Assembly: GCA_023388535.1 (NCBI GenBank)
Contig: JAEWFZ010000020.1
Location: 1 to 42,040 of the forward strand
Direction of reading: 5' to 3'
From: Bacillota bacterium
GTDB taxonomy: Bacteria > Bacillota_I > Bacilli_A > Erysipelotrichales > Erysipelotrichaceae
DNA length: 42,040 nt
Shown here: positions 1-7,970 of the stretch, piece after piece
Layout: every line of letters begins with the position of its first letter
Position numbering within the stretch: position 1 is the stretch's first letter
Translations under genes and position numbers: made by a program
Notes under the pieces: generated by a model
Told to the model about the DNA's origin: nothing
Database searches by the model: none
Seen by the model: only the letters and a program-made list of their open reading frames with translations

Positions 1-142
1 GTATTTATCTTAAAGATGAAATTTAATTTATAACAAGATTACAAGAGCAAATGAGGTTAAAACCTCTTTCTCAGACTTATTTCCGGTTGATACCACTAAA
101 ACGGAAGTAACAATAATAATTGACAATTCAAGATTGACGGAC
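1..142. other. intergenic region before the valS promoter
   Basis: No open reading frame with a plausible ribosome binding site is visible on either strand. The only structure noted is a short GAGGTT/AACCTC inverted repeat at 53-66 followed by TTTCTC. A TTGACA at 120-125 has no matching -10 box at 16-18 bp. The gene that ends upstream lies outside the window. Confidence 0.5.
53..72 (+). terminator. weak candidate terminator upstream of valS
   Basis: GAGGT and ACCTC arms enclose a four-base loop and are followed by a short, interrupted T run. The stem is short, so this may be a partial terminator of an upstream gene outside the window. Confidence 0.3.
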
Positions 143-170
143 TTGAAAAATACTTGGTTTTCAGTATAAT
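143..170 (+). promoter_or_regulatory. sigma-A promoter of valS
   Basis: TTGAAA at 143-148 and a perfect TATAAT at 165-170 are separated by 16 bp. Predicted transcription start is near 177, which places the whole T-box leader inside the transcript. Confidence 0.75.
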
Positions 171-176
171 AAAAAC

Positions 177-397
177 AGGTCAAAAACAAAGAGTAGTATC
201 TACCCTAAAAGTTAAAGAGAGTTGATGTTTGGTGGAAATCAACACTGGCAGGTAGTGAAGTCGCTTTAGTTGATAGGATTCTGAAAAAAACTAAGTAAGA
301 ATCTTCGTAAGGATGTCGTTACCATCCCAGAGACAAATTTTATTTGTGAAAAAAGGTGGTACCACGTTGAGACGTCCTTGGGGAGGTCTTTTTTTAT
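177..397 (+). promoter_or_regulatory. T-box riboswitch, valine specific
   Basis: The leader has the AGAGAG bulge and GGTG loop of Stem I and the conserved T-box sequence AGGTGGTACCACG at 354-366. A terminator hairpin (AGAC.TCC / GGA.GTCT) with a T run follows at 370-396. CTACC and GGTAG pair to flank the specifier loop, which contains GTC at 260-262, a valine codon, matching the downstream valS. Uncharged tRNA-Val should stabilise the antiterminator and allow valS transcription. The specifier was assigned by manual folding. Confidence 0.9.
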
Positions 398-418
398 CGC
401 AAGAAAGGAAGTACATTA

Positions 419-3016
419 ATGACATTAAAACCAAAATACGATCATCATGAGATCGAATCTAAATACTATGATACCTGGGTAAAAGAAGGTTATTTTGAGG
501 CTGGAGACAAAACAAAAACACCTTATAGCATTGTCATACCACCACCAAATGTGACAGGAATATTACATCTAGGACACGCTTGGGATGGTTCATTACAGGA
601 TATCCTTTGTCGTTACAAACGCCTACAAGGGTATGATGTACTATATCTTCCAGGAATGGACCATGCCGGTATCGCTACCCAAGCGAAAGTAGCCGAACGA
701 TTGAAATCGATGAACATCAATCTTAATGAACTCGGTCGTGAAAAGTTCTTAGAACATGCTTGGGCTTGGAAACAAGAATATGCGGATACAATTCATGAAC
801 AATGGAAAAAATTGGGACTCTCATTGGATTATTCGCGAGAACGCTTTACCTTGGACCAAGGTTTTAGCGAGGCCGTAACCCATGTCTTTGTCACCCTCTA
901 TAATCAAGGTCTTATTTTCAGAGGGAAACGAATTATTAACTGGGACCCTCAAGCCCAAACCGCCTTATCCAATATCGAAGTTATCCACAAAGAAATCTTA
1001 GGCCATATGTGGACCTTTAAATATCGCGTCGTCGACAGCGATGAAATTCTTGAGGTTGCTACCACTCGTCCAGAAACTATGTTTGGAGATGTTTGTTTGG
1101 TCGTTCACCCAGAGGATCAACGCTATGCGCATCTCGTCGGTAAAAAAGCCATTAACCCGGCTAATGGACAAGCTTTACCGATTATTACCGATGATTATAT
1201 CGATATGGAATTTGGTACTGGCGTCATGAAATGTACCCCAGCTCATGATCCTAACGACTTTGTTATCGGTGAAAAATATGGTTTAGAGATGCCAATTTGT
1301 ATGAATCCAGATGGCACCATGAATGCCTTAGCCCATAAGTATCAAGACATGGAACGCTTCCAATGTCGGCAAGCTTTAGTTGAAGATATTAAAGCGGCCG
1401 ATAATTTTGTCAAGGTTGAAGAACATATCCACGAAGTTGGCCATAGCGAACGAACCGATGTTATCGTTGAACCGTATTTAAGCGACCAATGGTTTGTGAC
1501 CATGGAACCCTTAGCCAAGGAAGTGTTAAAACAACAAGCTAGTGACGATCCAATCCATTTCTATCCAAATCGCTTTGAAAAAGTATTTAGTCAATGGTTA
1601 GAAAATATCGAAGATTGGACGATCTCGCGCCAACTCTGGTGGGGCCATCGCATTCCGGCTTGGTATCACAAAGAGACTAAAGAAATCCATGTTTCGATGA
1701 CGGGACCAAGTGATCCAGAAAATTGGGACCAAGACGAAGATGTCCTAGACACTTGGTTTTCCAGTGCCTTATGGCCATTTGCTACCTTAGGTTGGCCAAA
1801 TGAGAGCGAAGATTATTTACGTTATTATCCAACCGATACGATGGTTACTGGCTATGACATTATTTTGTTTTGGGTCGTACGAATGGCGTTCCAAGGTTTG
1901 CATTTTACCAAAGAGAAACCATTTAGCGATGTATTGATTCATGGTTTAGTACGTGATGAACAAAATCGAAAGATGAGTAAATCTCTGGGTAATGGTATCG
2001 ATCCGATGGATTTAATTGAACAATACGGAGTAGATGCGCTAAGATTTTTCTTAGTTACCTCAGCGACCATGGGACAGGATATGCGTTTCTCGCAGGAAAA
2101 GCTAGAAGCCGCCTGGGCTTTTATAAATAAAATCTATAATTCAAGTCGTTTTGTAACCATGTATGTGGATGAAGACTTTTCCTTAAAAAATATTGAAGAA
2201 GTTTCACTTTCCTCAATCGACCGTTGGATCATTGGTCGTTATAATCACTATAGTCAAAGAATTGCACAATTGATGGATCAATACGATTTTGTTGCGGTTG
2301 GAACCGAACTGATTGAATTTATTTGGAATGATTTCTGTTCTTGGTATATCGAACTTTCGAAATCAGCGTTACAAAGCTCGGATGAAAGCATCAAATATGC
2401 GACGCAATGGACTCTAGTTACCGTACTTAACGGTATTGTTAAAATGATTCATCCTTTCATGCCATTTGTTTCAGAAGAAATTTACTTAGCTTTATTCCCA
2501 GCTAAAGCTTCGATAAACTTAGAAACTTGGCCAACTGTCTTAGAAATCGATGAATCCCATTTAGAAGAAGTAAGTCATTTGATCGAAACCATCGATGCCT
2601 TACGAAAAGTCAGAGTCGATTTCAATATCAAAGCCGCTACCGATTTAGAAGTTTATCTTAGTGATACAAACAATCAAAGCCTGAATTGGTCGGATGAGAT
2701 GGCGGCTATGTTGTATAAGATAGTTAAAACCAATCCCGTGTCCAAAGTAGAAGGTCAACTACACACCGTAGCTTTAACCTTTGGAACGATGTCCTTGGAA
2801 ATGGGCTCCTTAATTGACAAAGAAACTCAAATTGCCCAGCTTACCAAAGAAAAAAATCATCTAAAAGCGGAAATACAGCGTGCTACGAGAATGCTTGAAA
2901 ATCAAAACTTCGTCAGCAAAGCACCTGCGGATAAAGTAGAAGCGGAACGACAAAAACTTAAGAACTATCAATACCAATTAGGGGTAGTCTTAAAGCAATT
3001 AGAAGAAATTAAATAA
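419..3016 (+). CDS. valS: valine--tRNA ligase (ValRS)
   Basis: This class I aminoacyl-tRNA synthetase charges tRNA-Val in the cytoplasm and edits mischarged threonine. The 865-residue length is normal for a bacterial ValRS. The HIGH-type motif is HLGH at residues 50-53, after the family-typical PPPNVTG, and the KMSKS loop is at residues 518-522. A central editing domain and an anticodon-binding domain follow, and the last 70 or so residues are charged and predicted coiled coil, as in the ValRS C-terminal arm. The start is preceded by AAGAAAGGAAG at 401-411. The gene appears monocistronic behind a valine T-box, and the next gene has its own promoter. Identification is secure. Confidence 0.97.
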   Translation: MTLKPKYDHHEIESKYYDTWVKEGYFEAGDKTKTPYSIVIPPPNVTGILHLGHAWDGSLQDILCRYKRLQGYDVLYLPGMDHAGIATQAKVAERLKSMNINLNELGREKFLEHAWAWKQEYADTIHEQWKKLGLSLDYSRERFTLDQGFSEAVTHVFVTLYNQGLIFRGKRIINWDPQAQTALSNIEVIHKEILGHMWTFKYRVVDSDEILEVATTRPETMFGDVCLVVHPEDQRYAHLVGKKAINPANGQALPIITDDYIDMEFGTGVMKCTPAHDPNDFVIGEKYGLEMPICMNPDGTMNALAHKYQDMERFQCRQALVEDIKAADNFVKVEEHIHEVGHSERTDVIVEPYLSDQWFVTMEPLAKEVLKQQASDDPIHFYPNRFEKVFSQWLENIEDWTISRQLWWGHRIPAWYHKETKEIHVSMTGPSDPENWDQDEDVLDTWFSSALWPFATLGWPNESEDYLRYYPTDTMVTGYDIILFWVVRMAFQGLHFTKEKPFSDVLIHGLVRDEQNRKMSKSLGNGIDPMDLIEQYGVDALRFFLVTSATMGQDMRFSQEKLEAAWAFINKIYNSSRFVTMYVDEDFSLKNIEEVSLSSIDRWIIGRYNHYSQRIAQLMDQYDFVAVGTELIEFIWNDFCSWYIELSKSALQSSDESIKYATQWTLVTVLNGIVKMIHPFMPFVSEEIYLALFPAKASINLETWPTVLEIDESHLEEVSHLIETIDALRKVRVDFNIKAATDLEVYLSDTNNQSLNWSDEMAAMLYKIVKTNPVSKVEGQLHTVALTFGTMSLEMGSLIDKETQIAQLTKEKNHLKAEIQRATRMLENQNFVSKAPADKVEAERQKLKNYQYQLGVVLKQLEEIK

Positions 3017-3053
3017 AAATAACCTCTATTTCTCGAATAATACAAAATATTTA

Positions 3054-3082
3054 TTGACAAACAATAAATAAAGGCGTATCTT
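3054..3082 (+). promoter_or_regulatory. promoter of the DUF2975/YozG pair
   Basis: A perfect TTGACA at 3054-3059 is followed after 17 bp by TATCTT at 3077-3082. A strong AATGGAGG ribosome site lies downstream before the gene at 3106. Confidence 0.65.
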
Positions 3083-3105
3083 AAAAGTAGAAATGGAGGT
3101 TTTTT

Positions 3106-3585
3106 ATGAAAAAACAATGGATTTCTCACTTATTAAAAGTATTTATTATTCTCTTTATACTGCTATCTATTTTCTTTATCATCGACGTGATTCCGCTTTC
3201 CGCACAGCAATACGCTTGGGCAAGTCCAGAGCTGGTTCATCTGCAGATACCTATGTTGGTAATAACGGAATCTTTGATGGTATTGTTTGTCATCGGACTT
3301 TTGGTAATTCTTTATTTGTTACGGCTCTACGATGGTGATTTGCATTTCTCTTTAAAGTTTCTAAAAGGTTTACGTTTACTGATTGGTTTATGCGTGATTG
3401 CTTTAGCCGCGATCTTTGTTACTGGTTTGATTATACTGTTCAACAACATTGCTGGACCGGGCGAGGCGATCATCATTATCTTTAGCTTTTTGTTAGTGGG
3501 TACAGTAACTAGTGTAATTGCTCTAATCGAAACCATTGTCGCAAAAACCATAGAATATAAAAATGAAATGGATATGGTGATTTAA
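3106..3585 (+). CDS. DUF2975 family membrane protein
   Basis: This 159-residue protein has four hydrophobic segments (roughly residues 10-30, 47-70, 90-115 and 120-145) with short charged loops, the pattern of the DUF2975 family typified by Bacillus YoaS. The start is fixed by AATGGAGG about 7 bases upstream. The stop codon is directly followed by the ATG of a small Xre-type regulator, and in Bacillota DUF2975 genes are commonly paired with exactly this type of regulator. The biochemical role is unknown, and the pairing suggests a membrane protein controlled with or by the DNA-binding partner. The family call rests on topology, length and neighbour rather than on a profile search. Confidence 0.75.
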   Translation: MKKQWISHLLKVFIILFILLSIFFIIDVIPLSAQQYAWASPELVHLQIPMLVITESLMVLFVIGLLVILYLLRLYDGDLHFSLKFLKGLRLLIGLCVIALAAIFVTGLIILFNNIAGPGEAIIIIFSFLLVGTVTSVIALIETIVAKTIEYKNEMDMVI

Positions 3586-3792
3586 ATGGCTATTGTTGTA
3601 AACCTAGATGTCATGTTAGCCAAACGTAAGATGAGCGTCACCGAGTTAAGTGAGCGCGTCGGTATCACCATGAGTAATATCTCGATTTTAAAAACAGGCA
3701 AAGCCAAAGCGATCCGTTTTAGTACCTTAGAAAAAATCTGCGAAGTGCTCGATTGCCAGCCAGCGGATATCCTAGAATATGTCAAAGATTAA
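3586..3792 (+). CDS. small Xre-family HTH regulator, YozG-like
   Basis: At 68 residues this is little more than one helix-turn-helix domain (HTH_26 type). It has a MSVTELSERVGIT scaffold helix, a recognition helix around SNISILKTGKAKAI, and the closing FSTLEKICEVLDCQPADIL segment typical of YozG-like proteins. Its ATG abuts the stop of the preceding DUF2975 gene with no gap, so the two are translated together. It probably regulates this small operon, but no target site was identified. A rho-independent terminator follows immediately at 3793. Confidence 0.85.
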   Translation: MAIVVNLDVMLAKRKMSVTELSERVGITMSNISILKTGKAKAIRFSTLEKICEVLDCQPADILEYVKD

Positions 3793-3820
3793 AAGTGAAA
3801 CTAAAAAGTTTCACTTTTTT
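3793..3820 (+). terminator. rho-independent terminator
   Basis: Nine-base perfect arms AAGTGAAAC and GTTTCACTT enclose a six-base loop and are followed by a T run. The hairpin begins directly after the stop codon of the HTH gene. Confidence 0.9.
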
Positions 3821-3833
3821 TAGATACAAATAG

Positions 3834-3875
3834 TTGACAGGGGATTTTGTACCATGTATTATGTACATAGTACAA
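3834..3875 (+). promoter_or_regulatory. promoter and probable GntR operator
   Basis: TTGACA (3834-3839), a 17-bp spacer and TATTAT (3857-3862) form a near-consensus promoter. A 29-base imperfect palindrome at 3847-3875 has outer arms TTGTAC/GTACAA and inner ATGTA/TACAT (11 of 14 positions symmetric). It overlaps the spacer and -10 box and ends at the ribosome site. Such a site directly before a GntR gene is what autorepression would need. Confidence 0.75.
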
Positions 3876-3887
3876 GGAGGGGCTGAT

Positions 3888-4259
3888 ATGAAATTTATTG
3901 AAGGTATTCCGATATATCTTCAAATCATTGAAGAAATAAAGAAGAAAATACTCGCCGGCAGCTACCAAGCTGGTCAGCGGATTCCTTCGGTTCGTGATTT
4001 AGCCATCGAATATGAAGTAAATCCGAACACCATGCAAAAAGCCTTAAGTGAATGCGAAAATCAAAAATTGGTTTATTCATTAGGACCACAAGGTCGCTTT
4101 ATTACCGAAGATACCAAATTTATCCAAGAACTAAGAGAAATTGAAATAAGAAAAATCGTTCAAGATTTCCTAGAACAAATGAAACAATTCTCAATCAGTA
4201 GGGAAGAAGTAATCCAATGGATTATGAAGAACAAGGAGAACAACCATGAGCTTAATTAA
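3888..4259 (+). CDS. GntR family regulator, YtrA subfamily
   Basis: This 123-residue protein has the GntR winged helix in its first 70 residues (IPIYLQIIEEIKKKI, then GQRIPSVRDLA and NPNTMQKAL). Only a short two-helix tail follows, which is the architecture of the YtrA subfamily. YtrA regulators sit in front of ABC transporter genes and repress them, and here the next gene overlaps by 14 bases and encodes an ABC ATPase. An upstream TTG at 3834 lies inside the -35 box and cannot be the start. The ATG at 3888 follows AAGGAGGGG with good spacing. The effector is unknown; in other species the trigger is often a cell-wall antibiotic. Confidence 0.88.
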   Translation: MKFIEGIPIYLQIIEEIKKKILAGSYQAGQRIPSVRDLAIEYEVNPNTMQKALSECENQKLVYSLGPQGRFITEDTKFIQELREIEIRKIVQDFLEQMKQFSISREEVIQWIMKNKENNHELN

Positions 4260-4935
4260 ACTAACCGAAGTAACCAAGACCTATTTTGGAAATCCAGCCT
4301 TAAACAAAGTCAATCTAGAATTAGATGCTGGAAAAATTATTGGTCTATGTGGTCCTAACGGATCGGGAAAAACAACCTTAATTAAAATATTAGTAAGACT
4401 CTTACGAGATTATCAAGGCTATGTCCAAATCGATGGCCAAGCCCTAAATCATCAATCGTTAGCTAGTATTTCTTATCTACCGGACCAGCCCTATTTTGAG
4501 AAACAGATGAAGGGCAGTGAAAGCATCGCTATCTTTAAGGATGTTTATCCAGACTTTGATGAAGCGGTAATGTTGGATCTTTGTCGCAAGTTAGAGGTCA
4601 ATCCAGAACAACGCTTTCAAGAAATGAGTAAGGGAATGAAAGAAAAATTCCAGCTGGCCTTGGTGATGTCGCGTAAAGCTAAGATTTATTTACTTGATGA
4701 ACCAATTGGCGGGGTCGATCCAGCCAGTCGCGATAAGATTCTCAATACCATCTTAAACAGCTATGGCCAAGATTCACTGCTCGTCATTAGTACGCATTTA
4801 ATACAAGATATTGAAACGATTCTAGACGAAGTGATTTTCTTAAAAGAAGGCTCCGTTCTACTACACGAAAACTGCGATGACTTACGAGAACGTACCGGTA
4901 AGAGTGTCGATGGTTATTTCCGGGAGGTATTCTAA
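4246..4935 (+). CDS. ABC transporter ATP-binding protein, YtrB-like
   Basis: This 229-residue nucleotide-binding subunit shows Walker A GPNGSGKTT near residue 36 and a degenerate signature motif, MSKGMKEK, where LSGGQ is expected. Walker B is IYLLDEP, and a switch histidine lies in STHL. The weak signature motif is common in small GntR-associated exporters. The gene overlaps the regulator by 14 bases and is followed after one base by the permease. Together they probably form a drug or envelope-stress efflux or protection module, with substrate unknown. Confidence 0.9.
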   Translation: MSLIKLTEVTKTYFGNPALNKVNLELDAGKIIGLCGPNGSGKTTLIKILVRLLRDYQGYVQIDGQALNHQSLASISYLPDQPYFEKQMKGSESIAIFKDVYPDFDEAVMLDLCRKLEVNPEQRFQEMSKGMKEKFQLALVMSRKAKIYLLDEPIGGVDPASRDKILNTILNSYGQDSLLVISTHLIQDIETILDEVIFLKEGSVLLHENCDDLRERTGKSVDGYFREVF

Positions 4936-4936
4936 G

Positions 4937-5755
4937 ATGTTCTTAAAACTATTTAAACACGATATTATTAATTCCTATAAAGATTATATCTACTTATACA
5001 TTGGTATTTTGGCTTATTCTTTAATCATTCCATTTTTGATTAGATCTTCTGCCACGCATTGGTTTAGCGGGATGGTCATTGGTTTATCAACGATGGCGCT
5101 CTTCTTTGGTGGCTTCTTTGTCATGATTCGTAATGTCTTTTCCTTTATTAATCGCCGTTTATATTCGGATGCCGGATACTTTACCTTTAGTTTACCGGTA
5201 CCAACTTGGCAAATCATTTTATCCAAGGTTATTACCTTAACCCTTTGGATGTTAGTGACTTCGCTGGTCGTTATGGCGGGCATGTATTTCTTTCTATTTG
5301 GTATCTTAGGTACCCTTGAAAATTGGATGACCATATTCCCAATTGATGAATTAAAAGCACAGATTGATTTAATACTCAAAAACATAAACTGGTTCCATTT
5401 CTCCATTAATTTTGTGGAAGGTATTATCTCTTATGCTGGGGCGATGTCACTGATTATTTTGGTAATGGGTGTAGTTCGTTCTTCCTTGGTTAAAACGCGT
5501 AAATACGTCTTGTCGGTGGTATTATTCTTCGGATTAGGGTGGCTATGGAGTTTAATTAAAGTCTTAGTCATATCACTATTATTTAACTTAGATCCTGTGG
5601 AAATGGTGGTTAAAGAGCATAATACCATTCCAGCTTTCTTAAAGATTGCTCAAAGTCTCCCTTATATCGGTATTAATTTGTTGGTGACGATCATCTTTGC
5701 TGGCCTTGCTTTCTATGGCGCGAATTGGGTTTTGGAAAAGAAATTACAAATCTAA
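4937..5755 (+). CDS. ABC-2 type permease subunit
   Basis: This 272-residue integral membrane protein has about six hydrophobic segments and a conserved-looking cytoplasmic stretch around NRRLYSDAGYFTFSLP after the second segment, as in bacterial ABC-2 permeases of the YtrC/D type. The longer in-frame start at 4877 would lie deep inside the ATPase gene. The ATG at 4937 follows CGGGAGG and starts just after the ATPase stop. With the ATPase it would form a homodimeric exporter. No clear terminator was seen before the next promoter at 5777. Confidence 0.85.
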   Translation: MFLKLFKHDIINSYKDYIYLYIGILAYSLIIPFLIRSSATHWFSGMVIGLSTMALFFGGFFVMIRNVFSFINRRLYSDAGYFTFSLPVPTWQIILSKVITLTLWMLVTSLVVMAGMYFFLFGILGTLENWMTIFPIDELKAQIDLILKNINWFHFSINFVEGIISYAGAMSLIILVMGVVRSSLVKTRKYVLSVVLFFGLGWLWSLIKVLVISLLFNLDPVEMVVKEHNTIPAFLKIAQSLPYIGINLLVTIIFAGLAFYGANWVLEKKLQI

Positions 5756-5776
5756 TCAGAAAATTAAGTACAGACC

Positions 5777-5805
5777 ATGACATTTATTTCTATCTTTGAT
5801 AAAAT
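5777..5805 (+). promoter_or_regulatory. promoter of the PLC-like gene
   Basis: ATGACA (5777-5782), a 17-bp spacer and TAAAAT (5800-5805) match sigma-A at ten of twelve positions. The AAAGGAAG ribosome site and ATG at 5831 follow. Confidence 0.6.
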
Positions 5806-5830
5806 GTAGATAATCAAAGGAAGTGATAAT

Positions 5831-6796
5831 ATGCCAAATGTATTAACCCACGGACTCATGGCACATCAAGTCGTGCAAAAACTTGATTTTAATCAAGTCA
5901 GTCAAGCGATTGAGATTTATCCAGGTCCGTTTTTCTTTGGATCCAATGGCCCGGACTTCTTGTTTTATCATAATCGTCTCCCGCATTTGTATAATGCTAA
6001 GATCGATTGGATTCGTGATCTAGGCAGTAAAATCCATAACGAAGAAATTAATCAATTTTATCTTCGAGGCATTGAATATTATCAACTAAAACGTGATGGT
6101 TATGAGATTTTTCTTTCCTTTCTCGCCGGTCATCTTTGTCATTGGAGTTTGGACTCGGTAGCTCATCCCTATGTATTTGCGAAGACAGGTTTGTTAGAAG
6201 GGGATAGCGAACATTTCCATGTCCGCTTCGAATCGATGCTCGATGCCTTAATGGTAGAAAAGATCTTGTTAAAACCACTAAAACAGTATCCAACGTATAA
6301 ATTTGTTAAGCTCAGTAGCCGTGAACGACGCATCATAGCTTTGGGCTATCAATATATGATTAAAAAAACCTTTGACCTTCATGTTCCGCTCAAGGAACTA
6401 GTCAATAGTATGAAGACGATGTATCAGCTCTTACACGTTCTATTTGATCCAAGCTCATTGCGCTTTCATACCATCAATTGGTTGGAGAGTAAATTATTTA
6501 ACGATCCGTATCGTTATACCAAGCATGTCGTTCATCCGGACTTAGATCTACAACGTGATATCTTAAATCTAGATCATCAACCGTGGCGTCATCCTAGCCG
6601 TCCGGAACAAGTTTCAACGCAGTCGTTTCTTGATTTGTTTCAACAAGCGATCGATAGAGGGGCTTATGCCTTAAATTTATTGGATATTAGTTTGGATACT
6701 CAAGGGGAAGCTTTACTGGAATTTATCGATAATAGGGACTATGAAATGGGCACTAACGATAAACAACTAGCGAGAGTATTCGACTTAATATATTGA
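5831..6796 (+). CDS. zinc-dependent phospholipase C family protein
   Basis: This 321-residue protein has the spaced histidine and aspartate pattern of the zinc-dependent PLC/S1-P1 nuclease superfamily. The sequence shows THGLMAHQ at the N terminus, GSNGPDFLFY near residue 40, FLAGHLCHWSLDSVAHPY near residue 100, and SEHFHVRFES shortly after. These residues would bind a metal cluster. No signal peptide is visible, so the protein is probably cytoplasmic, unlike secreted clostridial PLC. Many Bacillota carry such intracellular members whose substrate is unknown. It stands upstream of hpf with a 63-base gap that holds a short reading frame. Confidence 0.8.
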   Translation: MPNVLTHGLMAHQVVQKLDFNQVSQAIEIYPGPFFFGSNGPDFLFYHNRLPHLYNAKIDWIRDLGSKIHNEEINQFYLRGIEYYQLKRDGYEIFLSFLAGHLCHWSLDSVAHPYVFAKTGLLEGDSEHFHVRFESMLDALMVEKILLKPLKQYPTYKFVKLSSRERRIIALGYQYMIKKTFDLHVPLKELVNSMKTMYQLLHVLFDPSSLRFHTINWLESKLFNDPYRYTKHVVHPDLDLQRDILNLDHQPWRHPSRPEQVSTQSFLDLFQQAIDRGAYALNLLDISLDTQGEALLEFIDNRDYEMGTNDKQLARVFDLIY

Positions 6797-6812
6797 AAGG
6801 GGTTTGATAACC

Positions 6813-6866
6813 ATGAAAACCGTATGTAAGACTTTGGAAAAACAGAAGGAGGAAAAATTATGTTAG
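6813..6866 (+). CDS. candidate 17-residue leader peptide overlapping the hpf start
   Basis: ATG at 6813 opens MKTVCKTLEKQKEEKLC and stops at TAG 6864-6866, overlapping the hpf start (ATG 6860) by 7 bases. An AAAGGGG lies 10 bases upstream of its ATG. The hpf ribosome site AAGGAGG lies inside this frame, so translation of the short frame could expose or block it. There is no homology evidence, and a competing TTGATA/TAAGAC promoter reading at 6804-6832 would leave the frame out of the transcript. Confidence 0.3.
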   Translation: MKTVCKTLEKQKEEKLC

Positions 6867-7411
6867 CCAAAATCACATCTAAATCTAATTTTTATGTCAC
6901 CGACGCGATGCTCGAACGTGCCGAAAAGAAACTCGGATCGATTGAAAAATATTTTAAAAAAGCACCGCAAGAAATGACAGCACACATAAAAGTTGATGTA
7001 TATAGCGACCATCATAAAGTTGAAGTAACCATCGATACCCCAGCCGGACTACTAAGAGCTGAAGTAAAAGCAGATGACTACTACGCCGCTTTAGACATCA
7101 TCGTCGACAAATTAGAAGATCAAATCCGACGTCAAAAAACAAGAATGTCCCGCAAACATCGCGATTCTTTATCGGTAGCCTTTTTAGAAGAAATCAGAAA
7201 AGAAGATCAACTTCCAGAAAAAAACGCTCAACCGGTACGTACCAAAGAAATCTTAGCCGATCGTATGGACTTGGATGAAGCGATCATGAAGATGGAAATG
7301 TTAAATCACACCTTCTTTATTTACACCGATGACGAAACGGACGAAATCGCAGTGGTTTACCAACGCGTAGATGGTGGTTATGGTTTATTAGAAGTTGAAA
7401 AAGACATATAA
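6860..7411 (+). CDS. hpf: ribosome hibernation promoting factor, long form
   Basis: This 183-residue protein has an N-terminal S30AE domain (about residues 1-100) with the KVDVYSDHHKVEVTI strand region, a variable linker, and a C-terminal dimerisation domain around DLDEAIMKMEMLNHTFFIY to YGLLEVE. That is the long HPF form of Bacillota, which binds the decoding region of idle ribosomes and joins two 70S particles into 100S dimers. The start follows AAGGAGG. A terminator follows at 7416. Regulation is not evident apart from the overlapping short frame upstream. Confidence 0.95.
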   Translation: MLAKITSKSNFYVTDAMLERAEKKLGSIEKYFKKAPQEMTAHIKVDVYSDHHKVEVTIDTPAGLLRAEVKADDYYAALDIIVDKLEDQIRRQKTRMSRKHRDSLSVAFLEEIRKEDQLPEKNAQPVRTKEILADRMDLDEAIMKMEMLNHTFFIYTDDETDEIAVVYQRVDGGYGLLEVEKDI

Positions 7412-7415
7412 ACAA

Positions 7416-7450
7416 AAAGGGGCTGTAATCTGAAAAGCTTACAGCCTTTT
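7416..7450 (+). terminator. rho-independent terminator after hpf
   Basis: GGCTGTAA (7421-7428) pairs with TTACAGCC (7439-7446) around a ten-base loop and is followed by TTTTCTT. Confidence 0.85.
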
Positions 7451-7509
7451 CTTAGGTTCATTGTATCTATTAATAATTAAAAATAGCCAATAGGTCCGAG
7501 GAGATTCGC

Positions 7510-7538
7510 TTTATCTTCTTTGATAACTATGCTATAAT
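7510..7538 (+). promoter_or_regulatory. extended -10 promoter of sepF
   Basis: TGCTATAAT at 7530-7538 is a perfect extended -10 box. The -35 position (TTTATC, 7510-7515) is poor, so the TG extension probably carries recognition. Confidence 0.7.
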
Positions 7539-7568
7539 TTACGCGATATTGCAGAAAGAGGAAGATTT

Positions 7569-7970
7569 ATGGCATTAAGTGATAAATGGAGAAATTTTAT
7601 ATCGCCGGTTGATGAAGAAGCCGAATTGGAATTAACCCAAGAAGAAGCTAAATCGTTAAGCGATTACGAAAAACCATCCAACAAGAGTTTTTCAAAAGTT
7701 CAAACCGATGCCAAGATGGTATTGTTTGAACCTAGAACCTTTGAAGAAAGTGAAGAAGTCGCTCGTCATCTTAAAGAAAAACGAGCCGCGGTAGTGAATT
7801 TACATCGTTTGCCGCCTAATTTTGCGCAACGCACGATTGACTTTTTGACAGGGGTTGTCTTTGCGATTGATGGATCAATTCAAAAGATTGGTCATAACGT
7901 CATTCTTTGTACCCCTAATTCAATTAATGTTGCTGGTGAAATTAGTTTAGAGGCTGCTGAGAAATTCTAA
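7569..7970 (+). CDS. sepF: cell division protein SepF
   Basis: SepF anchors and bundles FtsZ at the division ring. The 133-residue protein has an acidic linker after a short N-terminal segment, then the SepF core from about residue 48 (KMVLFEPRTFEES, KRAAVVNLHRLP, DFLTGVVFAIDG, ILCTPNSINVAG). The membrane-targeting N-terminal helix is less amphipathic than usual and starts MALSDKWRNFISP. The stop codon overlaps the ATG of the next gene (TAATG). The usual neighbours ylmE, ylmG and ylmH are absent and sepF is directly followed by divIVA. Confidence 0.93.
   Translation: MALSDKWRNFISPVDEEAELELTQEEAKSLSDYEKPSNKSFSKVQTDAKMVLFEPRTFEESEEVARHLKEKRAAVVNLHRLPPNFAQRTIDFLTGVVFAIDGSIQKIGHNVILCTPNSINVAGEISLEAAEKF

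Noticed and set aside
3834..3887. Longer GntR start at TTG 3834.
   Set aside because: This codon is part of the -35 box of the promoter, upstream of the transcription start.
5014..5628. Minus-strand frames opposite the ABC permease and other genes.
   Set aside because: They lack ribosome sites, have atypical composition and mirror codons of the real plus-strand genes.
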